A DNA stretch of 64,000 nt from DASTBU01 sp035711845 (GTDB lineage: Bacteria > Acidobacteriota > Vicinamibacteria > Vicinamibacterales > 2-12-FULL-66-21): NCBI GenBank assembly GCA_035711845.1, contig DASTBU010000059.1, positions 1 through 64,000 on the forward strand, given 5' to 3'. A program made the translations under genes and the position numbers. Shown one piece after another: positions 47,577 through 56,165 of the stretch; position 1 is the stretch's first letter, and each line of letters starts with the position of its first letter. Below the pieces are notes generated by a model. That model was not told the DNA's origin. It did no database searches and saw only the letters and a list, made by a program, of their open reading frames with translations.

Positions 47577-50495
47577 GTGCCACCCCTGGACCTCTACGCA
47601 CAGGCGACGCAGGCCCTGGCACAGGGGCGCGGAGCCGACGCGGCCCCACTCCTCGTTCGGGCGCTGAGGCGGCCCGGTCTGCCCCGCGACGAGCAGATTC
47701 AGCTGCGCTGCGCGCTGGCCGAAGCCTGGCTCCTGCAGGACGACCTGCGACAAGCCACCGAAGCGCTGGGGCGCCCGCCGGAGGCCCGCGAACGCATCGA
47801 CCCCTCCCGGCTCTCGGACCTGTGGCGGATGCACGGTCGGCTCGCGGCCGCGCGTGGCGAGCCGTCGCGTGGCATTGCCTTCCTCAGTAAGGGACTGGCG
47901 GCCGCAGAACGGGCCCATGAGTCCCGCGCCATTGGCCTGGTCCATTACGAGCTCGCGCTCTGCTACCGGCAGGTTGGTGACACGGCGATCGTGCGCGAGC
48001 ACCTGACGCCAGCAGCCTCCGCGCTCCATGCCGCAGGCGATCGGCGTCAACTCGCCATGGTGCACTCGCTCTCGGGCGTGACCCTCGCCCAGGAAGGGCG
48101 GCTGGACGAGGCGATGGCGGCGCTCCGGCAGGCCGAACGGCTGGCCTTGATGGCCGATGCCGGCGACGTCCTGGCGACGATCTGTGGCAACCAGGCCAAC
48201 GTGGCGCTGATGCAGCATCGCCACGACCAGGCGCTCGCGCTGGCCGAGCGCAGCGTGCAATTGCAGGAGCAGGCTGGCACGCCCCACGGTCTCGGCGTCG
48301 CGCTCGCCTCGCTCGGGCAAATCTGCGTCCGCCTCGGCAGCCTCAAACGCGCGGAGGAGGCGCTCAACCGCGCGCTGGATGTCCGCAGCCCACTGCTCTT
48401 CATGCGGGAAACCACCGGCGCGGTGTTCGACACCCTGGCACAGATCCACCTCATCAGGGGAGAACATGAGTCGGCCGCCCGGTCGCTCCAGAAAGCGCGA
48501 GATGCCTACGGCGAACATGGTACCCAGACGAGCCGCTGGTATCAGTGGTCTCTGAAGGTGCTGGAGGCGCGCGTCGCCCTGCGACGAGGACAACCAGACG
48601 TCGCCCTGGGTCTCGCGTCGGAGCTGACCGGATCGGCCGACGCACCGCCGGCTTACGTGCTTCAAGCCCAGCTGATCTCCATCGAAGCGCTGTTGGCCTC
48701 CCGTCGCACGGAGGAGGCGCAGCAGGCGCTCGACCAGGTCGGAGCTCGAATCAATCCCGGAGCGATGAGCGGCACCTGGGGTGAGTATCTGCGGCTCCGG
48801 GGACGTCTTCACGCGCTGGCGGGTCGCTCGACCGAGGCCTATCACGATCTCGGACAGAGCGTCAGCGTCTTCGATCTTCTGGGCGAGAAACACCAGGCGG
48901 GCCTCAGTTATCTCGAGCTCGGACGGCTGGCGGCGGCAGCGGGCGCGCGGTCCAGGGCGACGAGGTACCTGACCGATGCAGCGGCCATCTTCGAATCGCT
49001 CGGGGCGGCGCCGGCTCTCGCCGACGCGCGGGCCGCGCTCGCCGAAGTGCCGGCAGCCGCGACCGGCAGCTACGTCGGCGTCCAGATGGATGGGGACGAT
49101 GCCCTGGTGCGCAGGATCGTGGATGCAGCTGCCCTGCCGGCGCTGCTTGCGCGGGAAGGCGCCAACGCGCTCCTGGAGGCGTCCGACGCGCAGGCTGTCG
49201 TGCTCTTCGTCCAGCTCCCGTCTGGAAAGCCGCGGATTCTCGGCCATTCGGGGTGCGACAGGGAGGGCGCCAGGAACCTTGCGCTCGTCGCGAGCCGCCC
49301 GGCGACGCCCGGCAGCACGGACGCGTTGCTCGTCGAACCCATGGGCCGCGACGTCGAAGGTCCTCGCGTTGCCGTCGTCTCCAGTGTGCACCCGTTGATT
49401 CCTGTCGTTCGGCAGCGTTTCCGAATGCTGTGTGCCGTCCTGCGTCAGGGTTTCGACCTGTGTATCGCTCGTGAAAGACCGCTCGAGATCGCTTCGGGAG
49501 CTGTGGAGCGGGCGCTGGAGCCGCTCCTGCCCGGCTTCCTGTGCTCCAGCGTCGCGATGCAGCGCGTCGCCGAGCAGATCCAGCGGATGCAGGGCAACGA
49601 CCTGACCGTGCTGATCACGGGCGAGAGCGGGACGGGCAAGGATCTCGTCGCCCGCGCGATCCATGCGGGGTCGCCCCGCCGCGCGAACATGTTCCTGCCC
49701 TACAACTGCACGAGCGCCACCCGCGAGCTCGCCGACAGTCAGCTGTTCGGTCATCGCCGTGGAAGCTTCACCGGCGCTGTCGCGGATCAACCCGGCGTCC
49801 TTCGGACCGCCGTTGGAGGCACGCTGTTTCTCGACGAGGTTGGTGACCTTCCGTTGGACGTCCAGCCAAAGCTCCTTCGGTTCCTCGAGCAGGGAGAAGT
49901 TCTGCCCGTTGGGGATACGCGACCGCTGCGGGTGGACGTTCGCGTGGTTGCGGCGACGAATGCCGATCTCGAATCCCGGGTCGCGGAAGGCCGATTCCGG
50001 GAGGATCTGTTCTACCGGCTGAGCGTGATCCGTATCCACGTGCCGCCGCTTCGAGAGCGGCGCGAGGAGATCCCGCACTTGAGCACCTTCTTCGTGCGCG
50101 AGGCCTCCGAGCGGCTGGGCAAGCCGAACGTGCGTCTGAGCCAGGAGACCCTCGATCTCTTCGACGCGTTCGAGTGGCCCGGCAACGTCCGGCAGCTGCG
50201 CAACGAGGTGCAGCGGGCGGTCGCCATGGCGACGCCGGGTGGGCTGATTACCCCGGATCTCCTGTCGCCGGTGCTCGCGGCGACGGCAGCGCCTCCAGAC
50301 GGGCTCTCCCGGGTGCGCCGGCGGAAGACGCTCGGCGCGGCTGTCGAGGATCTGGAACGAGAAATGATAGAGGCAGCCTTGGAGCGCGCGGCCGGCAACA
50401 TCTCGGAGACGGCTCGCACGCTGGGTCTGACGCGACGCGGCTTGTATTTGAAGATGCAGCGTCTCGGTGTCAGCGGTCTTCGCGCCGAGGTCTGA
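47577..50495 (+). CDS. sigma-54-dependent activator with N-terminal TPR region
   Basis: Enhancer-binding AAA+ activator of 972 residues from GTG 47577. About 450 residues of TPR-like helices come first (AEAWLLQDDLRQATEAL, VHYELALCYRQVGDTAI, GRLDEAMAALRQAERLAL). A GAF-like segment covers about 500-650. The AAA+ domain has Walker A GESGTGKD (682-689), Walker B TLFLDEVG and a sigma-contact loop reading GSFTGA at 729-734 instead of GAFTGA. The Fis-type helix-turn-helix is at the C-terminus (NISETARTLGLTRRGLYLKM). In-frame ATG 47523 would add 18 Cys-rich residues. No receiver domain, so the signal probably comes through the TPR/GAF parts. Confidence 0.88.
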   Translation: MPPLDLYAQATQALAQGRGADAAPLLVRALRRPGLPRDEQIQLRCALAEAWLLQDDLRQATEALGRPPEARERIDPSRLSDLWRMHGRLAAARGEPSRGIAFLSKGLAAAERAHESRAIGLVHYELALCYRQVGDTAIVREHLTPAASALHAAGDRRQLAMVHSLSGVTLAQEGRLDEAMAALRQAERLALMADAGDVLATICGNQANVALMQHRHDQALALAERSVQLQEQAGTPHGLGVALASLGQICVRLGSLKRAEEALNRALDVRSPLLFMRETTGAVFDTLAQIHLIRGEHESAARSLQKARDAYGEHGTQTSRWYQWSLKVLEARVALRRGQPDVALGLASELTGSADAPPAYVLQAQLISIEALLASRRTEEAQQALDQVGARINPGAMSGTWGEYLRLRGRLHALAGRSTEAYHDLGQSVSVFDLLGEKHQAGLSYLELGRLAAAAGARSRATRYLTDAAAIFESLGAAPALADARAALAEVPAAATGSYVGVQMDGDDALVRRIVDAAALPALLAREGANALLEASDAQAVVLFVQLPSGKPRILGHSGCDREGARNLALVASRPATPGSTDALLVEPMGRDVEGPRVAVVSSVHPLIPVVRQRFRMLCAVLRQGFDLCIARERPLEIASGAVERALEPLLPGFLCSSVAMQRVAEQIQRMQGNDLTVLITGESGTGKDLVARAIHAGSPRRANMFLPYNCTSATRELADSQLFGHRRGSFTGAVADQPGVLRTAVGGTLFLDEVGDLPLDVQPKLLRFLEQGEVLPVGDTRPLRVDVRVVAATNADLESRVAEGRFREDLFYRLSVIRIHVPPLRERREEIPHLSTFFVREASERLGKPNVRLSQETLDLFDAFEWPGNVRQLRNEVQRAVAMATPGGLITPDLLSPVLAATAAPPDGLSRVRRRKTLGAAVEDLEREMIEAALERAAGNISETARTLGLTRRGLYLKMQRLGVSGLRAEV

Positions 50496-50620
50496 AACCA
50501 GCTCTGCAGGGCCGGGGATGGGATAGTTCGTATACGCTTCTCATCCGATCTGGCTACTTCCTATCCATTCGCGCGATCCGGTCTTCCGACTGGCGCCGCT
50601 CCTTACTGGCCTGGGTACAA

Positions 50621-50705
50621 CGACTTACATCATTGTAATCAGTCGGCGACCCAACCCTGGCAGATCGGCCTTCTCCTTGATTGAACACTGTCGGGTTTGT
50701 CAATC
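50621..50705. promoter_or_regulatory. two short inverted repeats upstream of the PilZ gene
   Basis: CGACTTACATCATTGTAATCAGTCG splits into TTACA/TGTAA arms (50624-50637) inside CGACT/AGTCG flanks (50621-50645). A second repeat, GATTGA at 50679-50684 and TCAATC at 50700-50705, ends one base before the GGAGGGG ribosome site at 50707-50713. The first resembles an operator; the second could fold over the ribosome site. The 223-base gap from 50496 holds nothing else I recognise. Confidence 0.35.
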
Positions 50706-50718
50706 CGGAGGGGCGAAC

Positions 50719-51144
50719 ATGGAACAACGACTGCGGCTGGTCCAGGGACACGCGCGAATCGACAAACGTTCAGCCGAACGCCGCAGGGTTGTCGTTCCCG
50801 GGCAGATAGTGTGGAAGGACGCTCGAGGCGCGACCCGCGTGACGTCGGTCAGGACTCGCGACGTGAGCGAGTTCGGCGTGAGCGTCGAATGCCTCGGAGG
50901 GGTGCCGATCCCGGAGTTCCGCCTCGTGTATTTCCAGATCGATCGCGAATCCAGGAACCGGCCAGAGCTGCCTGAGTCGCTCCGGCGTTCAAGTGTGCTG
51001 TCGGCCGTGTTTCGTGTCGGATCGTGCCTGCAGGCGACGGGCGCCCCGGCTGACTACGCTCTCCGCCTTCTCGTCGAGCCGCAGCGGATCGAGCCCGCGG
51101 CGGCCACGACCAACGCCGGCAGCGGCTGCAGCCTCACCGCCTGA
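50719..51144 (+). CDS. PilZ-domain-like protein
   Basis: A 141-residue protein from ATG 50719, with GGAGGGG 5 bases upstream. The PilZ cyclic-di-GMP motifs are recognisable: RSAERR (RxxxR-like) near residue 18, and TRDVSEFGVSVE (D-x-S-x-x-G) some 35 residues later. The rest is a plausible six-strand barrel with VSAVFRVGSC-like strands. The C-terminal 20 residues are Ala/Thr/Gly-rich. Whether it binds cyclic-di-GMP is not certain. It is a single-gene unit: a terminator follows it. Confidence 0.75.
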   Translation: MEQRLRLVQGHARIDKRSAERRRVVVPGQIVWKDARGATRVTSVRTRDVSEFGVSVECLGGVPIPEFRLVYFQIDRESRNRPELPESLRRSSVLSAVFRVGSCLQATGAPADYALRLLVEPQRIEPAAATTNAGSGCSLTA

Positions 51145-51155
51145 GTCTCCACGAA

Positions 51156-51200
51156 GCGCGGGCTGGAACCCGTCCCTCCGGTCCCGGCCCGCGCGCTTTT
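51156..51200 (+). terminator. Rho-independent terminator after the PilZ gene
   Basis: GCGCGGGC at 51156-51163 pairs perfectly with GCCCGCGC at 51187-51194, followed by GCTTTT to 51200. It lies 12 bases after the stop codon. The loop is 23 bases long. Confidence 0.7.
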
Positions 51201-51318
51201 CATCCCCGGCCGCGGACTCTTCACGGTATCCGCTCGTCTTCGTCCAGGATTCTGCGATAGGCTCTAGGGGCGGCGCCGCAGACCTTTTGAGGCTCCGCCT
51301 CTTTCACAGAGGTTCTCA

Positions 51319-52869
51319 ATGATCGACCGTCGTCACTTCGTCCAGTCCCTGCTCGTCCTGGGCGCGGCCACCGGCCTGCGTCCTTCGACAGTGCTTTTCG
51401 GATTTCCCCCATCAGGCGAGTTGCGCGATCTGGCCGACGCGGCGCTGGCGGCGGCGAAGACGGCCGGCGCCACCTATGCCGACATCCGGATCAACCGTTA
51501 TCGGAATCAATTCATCTTCACGCGGGATCGGCGCGTGCAGAACATCGTCAACACCGAGAGTTACGGCTTCGGCGTCCGCGTGATCGTGGACGGCACCTGG
51601 GGGTTCGCCAGCAGCAGCAACGTCACGAAGGACGAAATCTCCGCTGTCGCGCGCCAGGCGGCAGCCATTGCCAAAGCCAACCGGCAGGTGAACCGCGAAC
51701 CGGTGCGCCTTGCGCCGGTGGAGTCGTACGACGCATCCTGGAACACGCCGGTCAAGAAGAACCCGTTCGACATGCCTCTCCAGCCGAAGCTGGATCTGTT
51801 GCTGCAGATTCACGAAGAGGCGCTGAAGGTCGCCGGTGCCAGCTTCGTCTCCGCCGCGATGCAGTTCGTCAACGAGCAGAAGTACTTCGCCTCGTCCGAC
51901 GGGTCGCACATCGAGCAGTCGCTGATCCGCTCCTATCCGTCGTTCTCGGTCACGGCAGTGGATCGCGGCACCGGCAAGTTCTATTCGCGCGCCGCGCTGA
52001 CGGCCCCGGTGGGCATGGGATACGAGTACGTGGAGTCCTATCCCCTGCTGGAGGAGGCGCGAGTGGCGGCCGAGGAAGCGGTGGCGATGCACAAGGCAAA
52101 GCCGGCGCCGGCCGGACAAAAGACCCTCATTCTGCATCCCACCAACCTCTGGCTCACGATTCACGAATCGGTCGGCCACCCGACCGAGCTGGATCGCGCG
52201 CTGGGGTACGAAGCCAACTTCGCGGGAACCAGTTTCCTGACGACCGAGAAACTCGGCAAATTCCAGTTCGGATCGAAGATCGTCAACCTCGTCGCCGACA
52301 AGACGCAGGATCGCGCCATGGCCACCTGCGGCTTCGACGACGACGGCGTGAAGACGTCGCGATGGCACCTGATCGAGGACGGCATCTTCGTGGACTACCA
52401 GACGACGCGCGACCAGGCGCACCTCATCGGCCAGAAGGCATCGCACGGGTGCAGCTACGCCGACAACTGGGCGTCCATCCCCTTCCAGCGGATGCCGAAC
52501 GTGTCGCTCGAGCCGGGCGCCGAGAACATCACCGAGAAGGACATCATCTCGTCGACCGACGACGGCGTCTATGTCAAGGGTGACGGCAGCTACAGCATCG
52601 ACCAGCAGCGCTACAACTTCCAGTTCAGCGGGCAGACGTTCTGGGAAGTCAAAGGCGGAAAGATCACGACGCAGCTGCGCGATCTCGCGTATCAGTCGAA
52701 CACGCCTGAATTCTGGAAGCAGTGCGATCTGCTCGGCGGCAAGGCGACCTACGAACTCGGCGGGGCTTTCGGCGACGGCAAGGGGCAGCCCACGCAGTCG
52801 AACTCCGTCAGCCACGGTTGCCCGATAGCCCGGTTCACCCGGGTGAACATCCTGAACACGGGACGATAG
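51319..52869 (+). CDS. tldD: TldD-type metalloprotease with a twin-arginine signal
   Basis: Zinc protease of the TldD/PmbA family, 516 residues. The catalytic motif is H282-E-S-V-G-H287 (HESVGHPTELD); a further conserved block is GQKASHGCSYADNW. The N-terminus MIDRRHFVQSLLVLGAATGL is a typical Tat signal (Arg4-Arg5), unlike cytoplasmic E. coli TldD. GAGG before ATG 51319 favours this start over internal GTG 51389. The partner tldE starts 8 bases after the stop and has no signal of its own. The fold would then act in the periplasm. Confidence 0.92.
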   Translation: MIDRRHFVQSLLVLGAATGLRPSTVLFGFPPSGELRDLADAALAAAKTAGATYADIRINRYRNQFIFTRDRRVQNIVNTESYGFGVRVIVDGTWGFASSSNVTKDEISAVARQAAAIAKANRQVNREPVRLAPVESYDASWNTPVKKNPFDMPLQPKLDLLLQIHEEALKVAGASFVSAAMQFVNEQKYFASSDGSHIEQSLIRSYPSFSVTAVDRGTGKFYSRAALTAPVGMGYEYVESYPLLEEARVAAEEAVAMHKAKPAPAGQKTLILHPTNLWLTIHESVGHPTELDRALGYEANFAGTSFLTTEKLGKFQFGSKIVNLVADKTQDRAMATCGFDDDGVKTSRWHLIEDGIFVDYQTTRDQAHLIGQKASHGCSYADNWASIPFQRMPNVSLEPGAENITEKDIISSTDDGVYVKGDGSYSIDQQRYNFQFSGQTFWEVKGGKITTQLRDLAYQSNTPEFWKQCDLLGGKATYELGGAFGDGKGQPTQSNSVSHGCPIARFTRVNILNTGR

Positions 52870-52877
52870 GCGACATC

Positions 52878-54221
52878 ATGCTCTGGACAAAGGAACAAGC
52901 AAAAGCCCTCACCGACAAGGTCCTCGCCGTCAGCAAGGCCGAGGAGACGGAGGTGACGCTCAACGGCATCGACAACGCCAACCTCCGCTTCGCCCGTAAT
53001 ACCGCCACCACTTCCGGCGCGTCATCTGGCTATAACCTGGCCATCACGGCGAGGTTCGGAAAGCGGGCCGGGACGACGACCACCAGCGAGTTCGACGCCG
53101 CGAGCCTCGAGCGGGCCGTCAGGGCCGCCGAGGAGATCGCGAAGCTGTCGCCGGAGAACCCGGAGACGATGCCGGCCCTGGGGCCGCAGACCTACACCGC
53201 AGGCAAGGCGTTCTTCGACGATGCCGCAGCCGCTTCACCGGAGTGGCGGGCGGCGTCGGTGGAAAGTGCGCTGACACTCAGCCAGAAGCACGACGTCGTC
53301 AGCGCCGGTTTCGTCGAGACGATGGCGGCGGTACAGGCGGTTGCCAACTCGAAGGGGCTCTTCGCGTACGACCGATTCACGTCAGCCGATTACAACCTGA
53401 CCGCGAGAACGCCGGACGGGACCGGATCCGGCTGGGCGTCGAAATCCTATAACCAGCTCCAGATGCTCGATCCGACGGCGCTGGCGACCGCGGCTATCGA
53501 GAAGGCGGCGAAGTCGCGCAATCCCTCGGCGATCGAGCCGGGGAAGTACACCGTTGTGCTCGAACCGGCCGCCCTGGCCGATCTGCTCATCTTCATGGCG
53601 TTCTCGGCCGACGCGAGGCAGGCGGACGAGGGCCGGAGCTTCTTTTCGAAGAAGGGCGGCGGCAACCGTGTCGGCGAGCAGGTGGCGGGCGAGAGCGTGA
53701 ACGTCTACTCGGACCCGCACCATCCGCTGGCGCCGTCGCTCACGTTCGACGGCCAAGGGCTTCCCGTCACGCGGAGCGTCTGGTTCGAGAAGGGCGTCCT
53801 GAAGGACCTCATCTACTCGCGCTTCTGGGCCGAGAAGACCGGCCGTAAGCCGACCGCGGGACCCAACAACATCATCATGGACGGCGGGACCGCGACGATC
53901 GATGAGTTGGTGGCCGGAACCGAGCGCGGCGTGCTCGTCACTCGGTTCTGGTACATACGCCCGCTCGATCCGCAGACGCTCCTCTTCACCGGCCTGACGC
54001 GAGACGGCTTGTTCCTGATCGAGAAGGGCAAGGTGACGCGCCCCGTGAAGAACATGCGCTGGAACGAGAGCCCCATCGTCGCCTTCAACAACGTCGAGGC
54101 GATGAGCGCGCCGGAGCGCGTCGTGAGCGGTGAGGGATTCGGCGGATCGGGGCTGGCACTGGTGTGCCCGGCAGCCCGCATTCGCGAGTTCACGTTCTCG
54201 AGCGGCTCGGACGCGGTCTGA
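52878..54221 (+). CDS. pmbA: TldE/PmbA subunit of the TldD-TldE protease
   Basis: Non-catalytic partner of TldD, 447 residues from ATG 52878. As expected for TldE/PmbA, the HExxxH motif is absent. ALTDKVLAVSKAEETEVTL, PHHPLAPSLTFDGQG, GGTATIDELVAGTERGVLVTRFWY and NMRWNESPIVAFNNVEAM are typical. No signal peptide is present. If TldD is Tat-exported, this subunit must either travel with it as a folded complex or remain in the cytoplasm. Converges on the TPR gene with a 6-base gap. Confidence 0.92.
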   Translation: MLWTKEQAKALTDKVLAVSKAEETEVTLNGIDNANLRFARNTATTSGASSGYNLAITARFGKRAGTTTTSEFDAASLERAVRAAEEIAKLSPENPETMPALGPQTYTAGKAFFDDAAAASPEWRAASVESALTLSQKHDVVSAGFVETMAAVQAVANSKGLFAYDRFTSADYNLTARTPDGTGSGWASKSYNQLQMLDPTALATAAIEKAAKSRNPSAIEPGKYTVVLEPAALADLLIFMAFSADARQADEGRSFFSKKGGGNRVGEQVAGESVNVYSDPHHPLAPSLTFDGQGLPVTRSVWFEKGVLKDLIYSRFWAEKTGRKPTAGPNNIIMDGGTATIDELVAGTERGVLVTRFWYIRPLDPQTLLFTGLTRDGLFLIEKGKVTRPVKNMRWNESPIVAFNNVEAMSAPERVVSGEGFGGSGLALVCPAARIREFTFSSGSDAV

Positions 54222-54227
54222 GCGCGG

Positions 54228-54968
54228 TCAGGATTTCTTGACGCCTTCGAGCTCGCGTCGTGCGTCGCCGCCGTAGACCGACTGCGGAAACTCCGAGATG
54301 ATCCGGTTGAACGCGCCGGCTGCCTCTTCGGTGCGTCCGGCCCGCGCGTAGGCCCGGCCCAGCTGCAACAGCACGCTGTCGACCGGGATCTGGGAGTTGG
54401 GATCGCGGCTCATCTCGGTGTAGATCGCGATCGCCGCGTCGTATTTCCCCTGGGCGAGCTGGACGTCGGCCAGGCCGAGCCGTCCCGTCCGGCTGTAAAT
54501 CCGGTTGCCGGCCTTGTCCACCACCTCCTGGTACCGCTGCTCAGCCTCCGCGTACCGCCCCAGCCGGGCGAGGATGCTGGCGGCGGAATAACGCGCCGCG
54601 ATTCCGGCATCGGTGTTCGGATAGCGATCGGCGGTCTCGAGGAAGCGAGGCAGCGCGGCATCGAGCTTCGCCTGCTCCGTCGGGTACGTCCCAGGCTGCT
54701 GTACGGGCGCCGGGCTGCCTGGTGCGGGCGCCGCAATGGGCACCACGGGCGCCTCGTAGATCGCGAGCGCGGTCGCGAGCATCTCGTTGGCCGAGGCTGC
54801 GCGAGACTGTCGCCACCACAGGTATCCGGCAACGCCTGCCAGCAGGACGACCACGACCAATGCGATGACGGTGATATCGCGCTTGCGCTGCTCGAGCGTC
54901 TGGCGCGCGTGTACCACGGTCTTCGCGAACTCGTTTTCCTTCAGCTTGTGACGTTCGATGCGTTTCAT
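54228..54968 (-). CDS. TPR-containing membrane protein, YfgM-like
   Basis: A 246-residue protein: charged N-terminus, one membrane helix (about 32-52, DITVIALVVVVLLAGVAGYLWW), a Pro/Ala linker and tetratricopeptide repeats in the C-terminal half (LPRFLETADRYPNTDAGIAA, ARLGRYAEAEQRYQEVV, LAQGKYDAAIAIYTEMS, AYARAGRTEEAAGAFNRII). This layout matches YfgM-type periplasmic chaperone-like proteins, but exact function is not shown. It lies downstream of tRNA-Arg on the same strand, across a heptamer hairpin. Confidence 0.8.
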   Translation of the reverse strand: MKRIERHKLKENEFAKTVVHARQTLEQRKRDITVIALVVVVLLAGVAGYLWWRQSRAASANEMLATALAIYEAPVVPIAAPAPGSPAPVQQPGTYPTEQAKLDAALPRFLETADRYPNTDAGIAARYSAASILARLGRYAEAEQRYQEVVDKAGNRIYSRTGRLGLADVQLAQGKYDAAIAIYTEMSRDPNSQIPVDSVLLQLGRAYARAGRTEEAAGAFNRIISEFPQSVYGGDARRELEGVKKS

Positions 54969-54975
54969 TGGGATC

Positions 54976-55137
54976 AGCTTCCAGCTTCCAGCTACCAGCT
55001 TCCAGCTACCAGCTACCAGCTTCCAGCTACCAGCTTCCAGCTCTCGGCGTCAGCATGTGGCCGTTGAACCACTACGAACAGCTGACGCCTGTGAGACTCG
55101 AGGCTGCGAGCTGGAAGCTGGCGGCTGGTAGCTTCCT
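54976..55137. repeat. AGCTTCC/AGCTACC heptamer hairpin next to tRNA-Arg
   Basis: Nine perfectly phased heptamers (AGCTTCC or AGCTACC) fill 54976-55038, with a degenerate tenth to 55045. The right arm at about 55108-55136 holds inverted units (GGAAGCT, GGCGGCT, GGTAGCT). On the transcribed strand the right arm begins three to four bases after the tRNA CCA. This is the cleanest tandem array in the window. Confidence 0.92.
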
Positions 55138-55140
55138 GAA

Positions 55141-55217
55141 TGGTGCGCCCGGCAGGTCTCGAACCTGCGACCCCCGGTTTAGGAAACCGATGCTCTATCC
55201 TGCTGAGCTACGGGCGC
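55141..55217 (-). tRNA. tRNA-Arg (anticodon CCT)
   Basis: A 77-base cloverleaf with encoded CCA. Acceptor stem GCGCCCG/CGGGCGC, discriminator A, D-stem GCTC/GAGC, anticodon stem TCGGT/ACCGG with loop TTCCTAA (anticodon CCT, reading AGG), variable loop of five bases, and T-stem GCAGG/CCTGC with loop TTCGAGA. All stems pair. No integrase or attachment duplication is found beside it. Confidence 0.97.
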
Positions 55218-55234
55218 AAACCGTCAATTTCAGT

Positions 55235-55750
55235 TCAGTATTTGAGCACCGACATGATCTCCTCCCCTTCGAGACGGGCGCGTCCGTTCAGTTCCACCAG
55301 CTCGATGAGGAAGGCCACACCTTCGACTCTGCCGCCAACCTGCTTCACGAGATTGACCGTCGCGCGAGACGTCCCGCCGGTCGCGAGCAGGTCGTCGACG
55401 ATGATTACTCGCTGCCCCGATTCGATCGCGTCGGTGTGCATTTCCAGGCTGTCGCTGCCGTACTCGAGATCGTAGCTCGCCCGCACGGTGCCGGCGGGCA
55501 GCTTCCCGAGCTTGCGCACAGGCACGAACCCCGCGCCGAGCCGATCCGCAACGGCTGCGCCGAGGATGAATCCCCGGCTCTCGATGCCGACGACCGCGGA
55601 GATTCCACGATCGCGGTACGGCATCGCCATCGTCTCGACAGCCAGGCGGAACCCGGTCGGGTCTCGCAGGAGCGTGGTCACGTCGTAGAACAGGATCCCC
55701 TGTTTCGGAAAGTCGGGGACGTGCCGAATCTTTGCCTTCAGTGCTTCCAT
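55235..55750 (-). CDS. apt: adenine phosphoribosyltransferase
   Basis: Salvages adenine to AMP with PRPP. It has 171 residues. The N-terminal VPDFPKQGILFYDVTTLL, the ESRGFILGAAVA block and the PRPP-binding VIIVDDLLATGGTSRA are diagnostic for Apt. Its stop is 17 bases before tRNA-Arg on the same strand, so the two may be co-transcribed. The acylphosphatase gene lies 25 bases upstream. No ribosome site is obvious. Confidence 0.96.
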   Translation of the reverse strand: MEALKAKIRHVPDFPKQGILFYDVTTLLRDPTGFRLAVETMAMPYRDRGISAVVGIESRGFILGAAVADRLGAGFVPVRKLGKLPAGTVRASYDLEYGSDSLEMHTDAIESGQRVIIVDDLLATGGTSRATVNLVKQVGGRVEGVAFLIELVELNGRARLEGEEIMSVLKY

Positions 55751-55775
55751 AGAGCGTTTTTCGAGGGCTACGCGC

Positions 55776-56063
55776 TCAGCCTTCGTTCGGCGAGCGAACC
55801 GAAAATCCTGTCGCGCGTCCCGTCACAGCGTCCGGTTCGACCACGAACGAGTCGATGCGAGCACTCGAAGGGCCGCGGCGCAGGGCCATTTCCACCCGGT
55901 CCACCGACGCCCGGTCCCCTTCCAGGCGCACTTCGACACGGCCGTCCCGAAGGTTCCGCACCCAGCCGTGAACCCCCTCGACCGAGGCCTGGCGCTCCGC
56001 GAAGAACCGGAATCCCACCCCCTGCACCTGTCCGCCAATCAGTATTCGCCGCGCGATCAGCAT
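55776..56063 (-). CDS. acyP: acylphosphatase
   Basis: Hydrolyses acyl phosphates. I start at ATG 56063, giving 95 residues, the normal size; the longer open frame is shadow. The conserved GQVQGVGFRFFAERQA carries the phosphate-binding arginine, and GWVRNLRDGRVEV the catalytic asparagine. It is divergent from the uricase-like gene and upstream of apt. CATAAT at 56079-56074 on this strand lies 10 bases before the start. Confidence 0.93.
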   Translation of the reverse strand: MLIARRILIGGQVQGVGFRFFAERQASVEGVHGWVRNLRDGRVEVRLEGDRASVDRVEMALRRGPSSARIDSFVVEPDAVTGRATGFSVRSPNEG

Positions 56064-56073
56064 GAAACAGACA

Positions 56074-56158
56074 ATTATGAACCGCTCGGGAGGATACTGC
56101 AATTGTACGTGCCCGAAGGAGGCTGTGAACTCCTGATCGCTGGCCTGATTGTTATAGA
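56074..56158. promoter_or_regulatory. divergent -10-like boxes between acyP and the uricase-like gene
   Basis: On the minus strand CATAAT (56079-56074) lies 10 bases before ATG 56063. On the plus strand TATAGA (56153-56158) lies 7 bases before ATG 56166. Both spacings would give leaders of zero to four bases. No -35 is evident for either. Confidence 0.35.
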
Positions 56159-56165
56159 GTGTCCC

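Noticed and set aside
47493..50078. 861-codon minus-strand open frame opposite the sigma-54 activator
   Set aside because: The plus-strand product has complete TPR, AAA+ and HTH motifs; the minus frame has none.
55141..55217. tRNA-Arg as an attachment site of an integrated element
   Set aside because: No integrase, no duplicated tRNA end and no foreign-looking genes nearby; the flanks are housekeeping genes.
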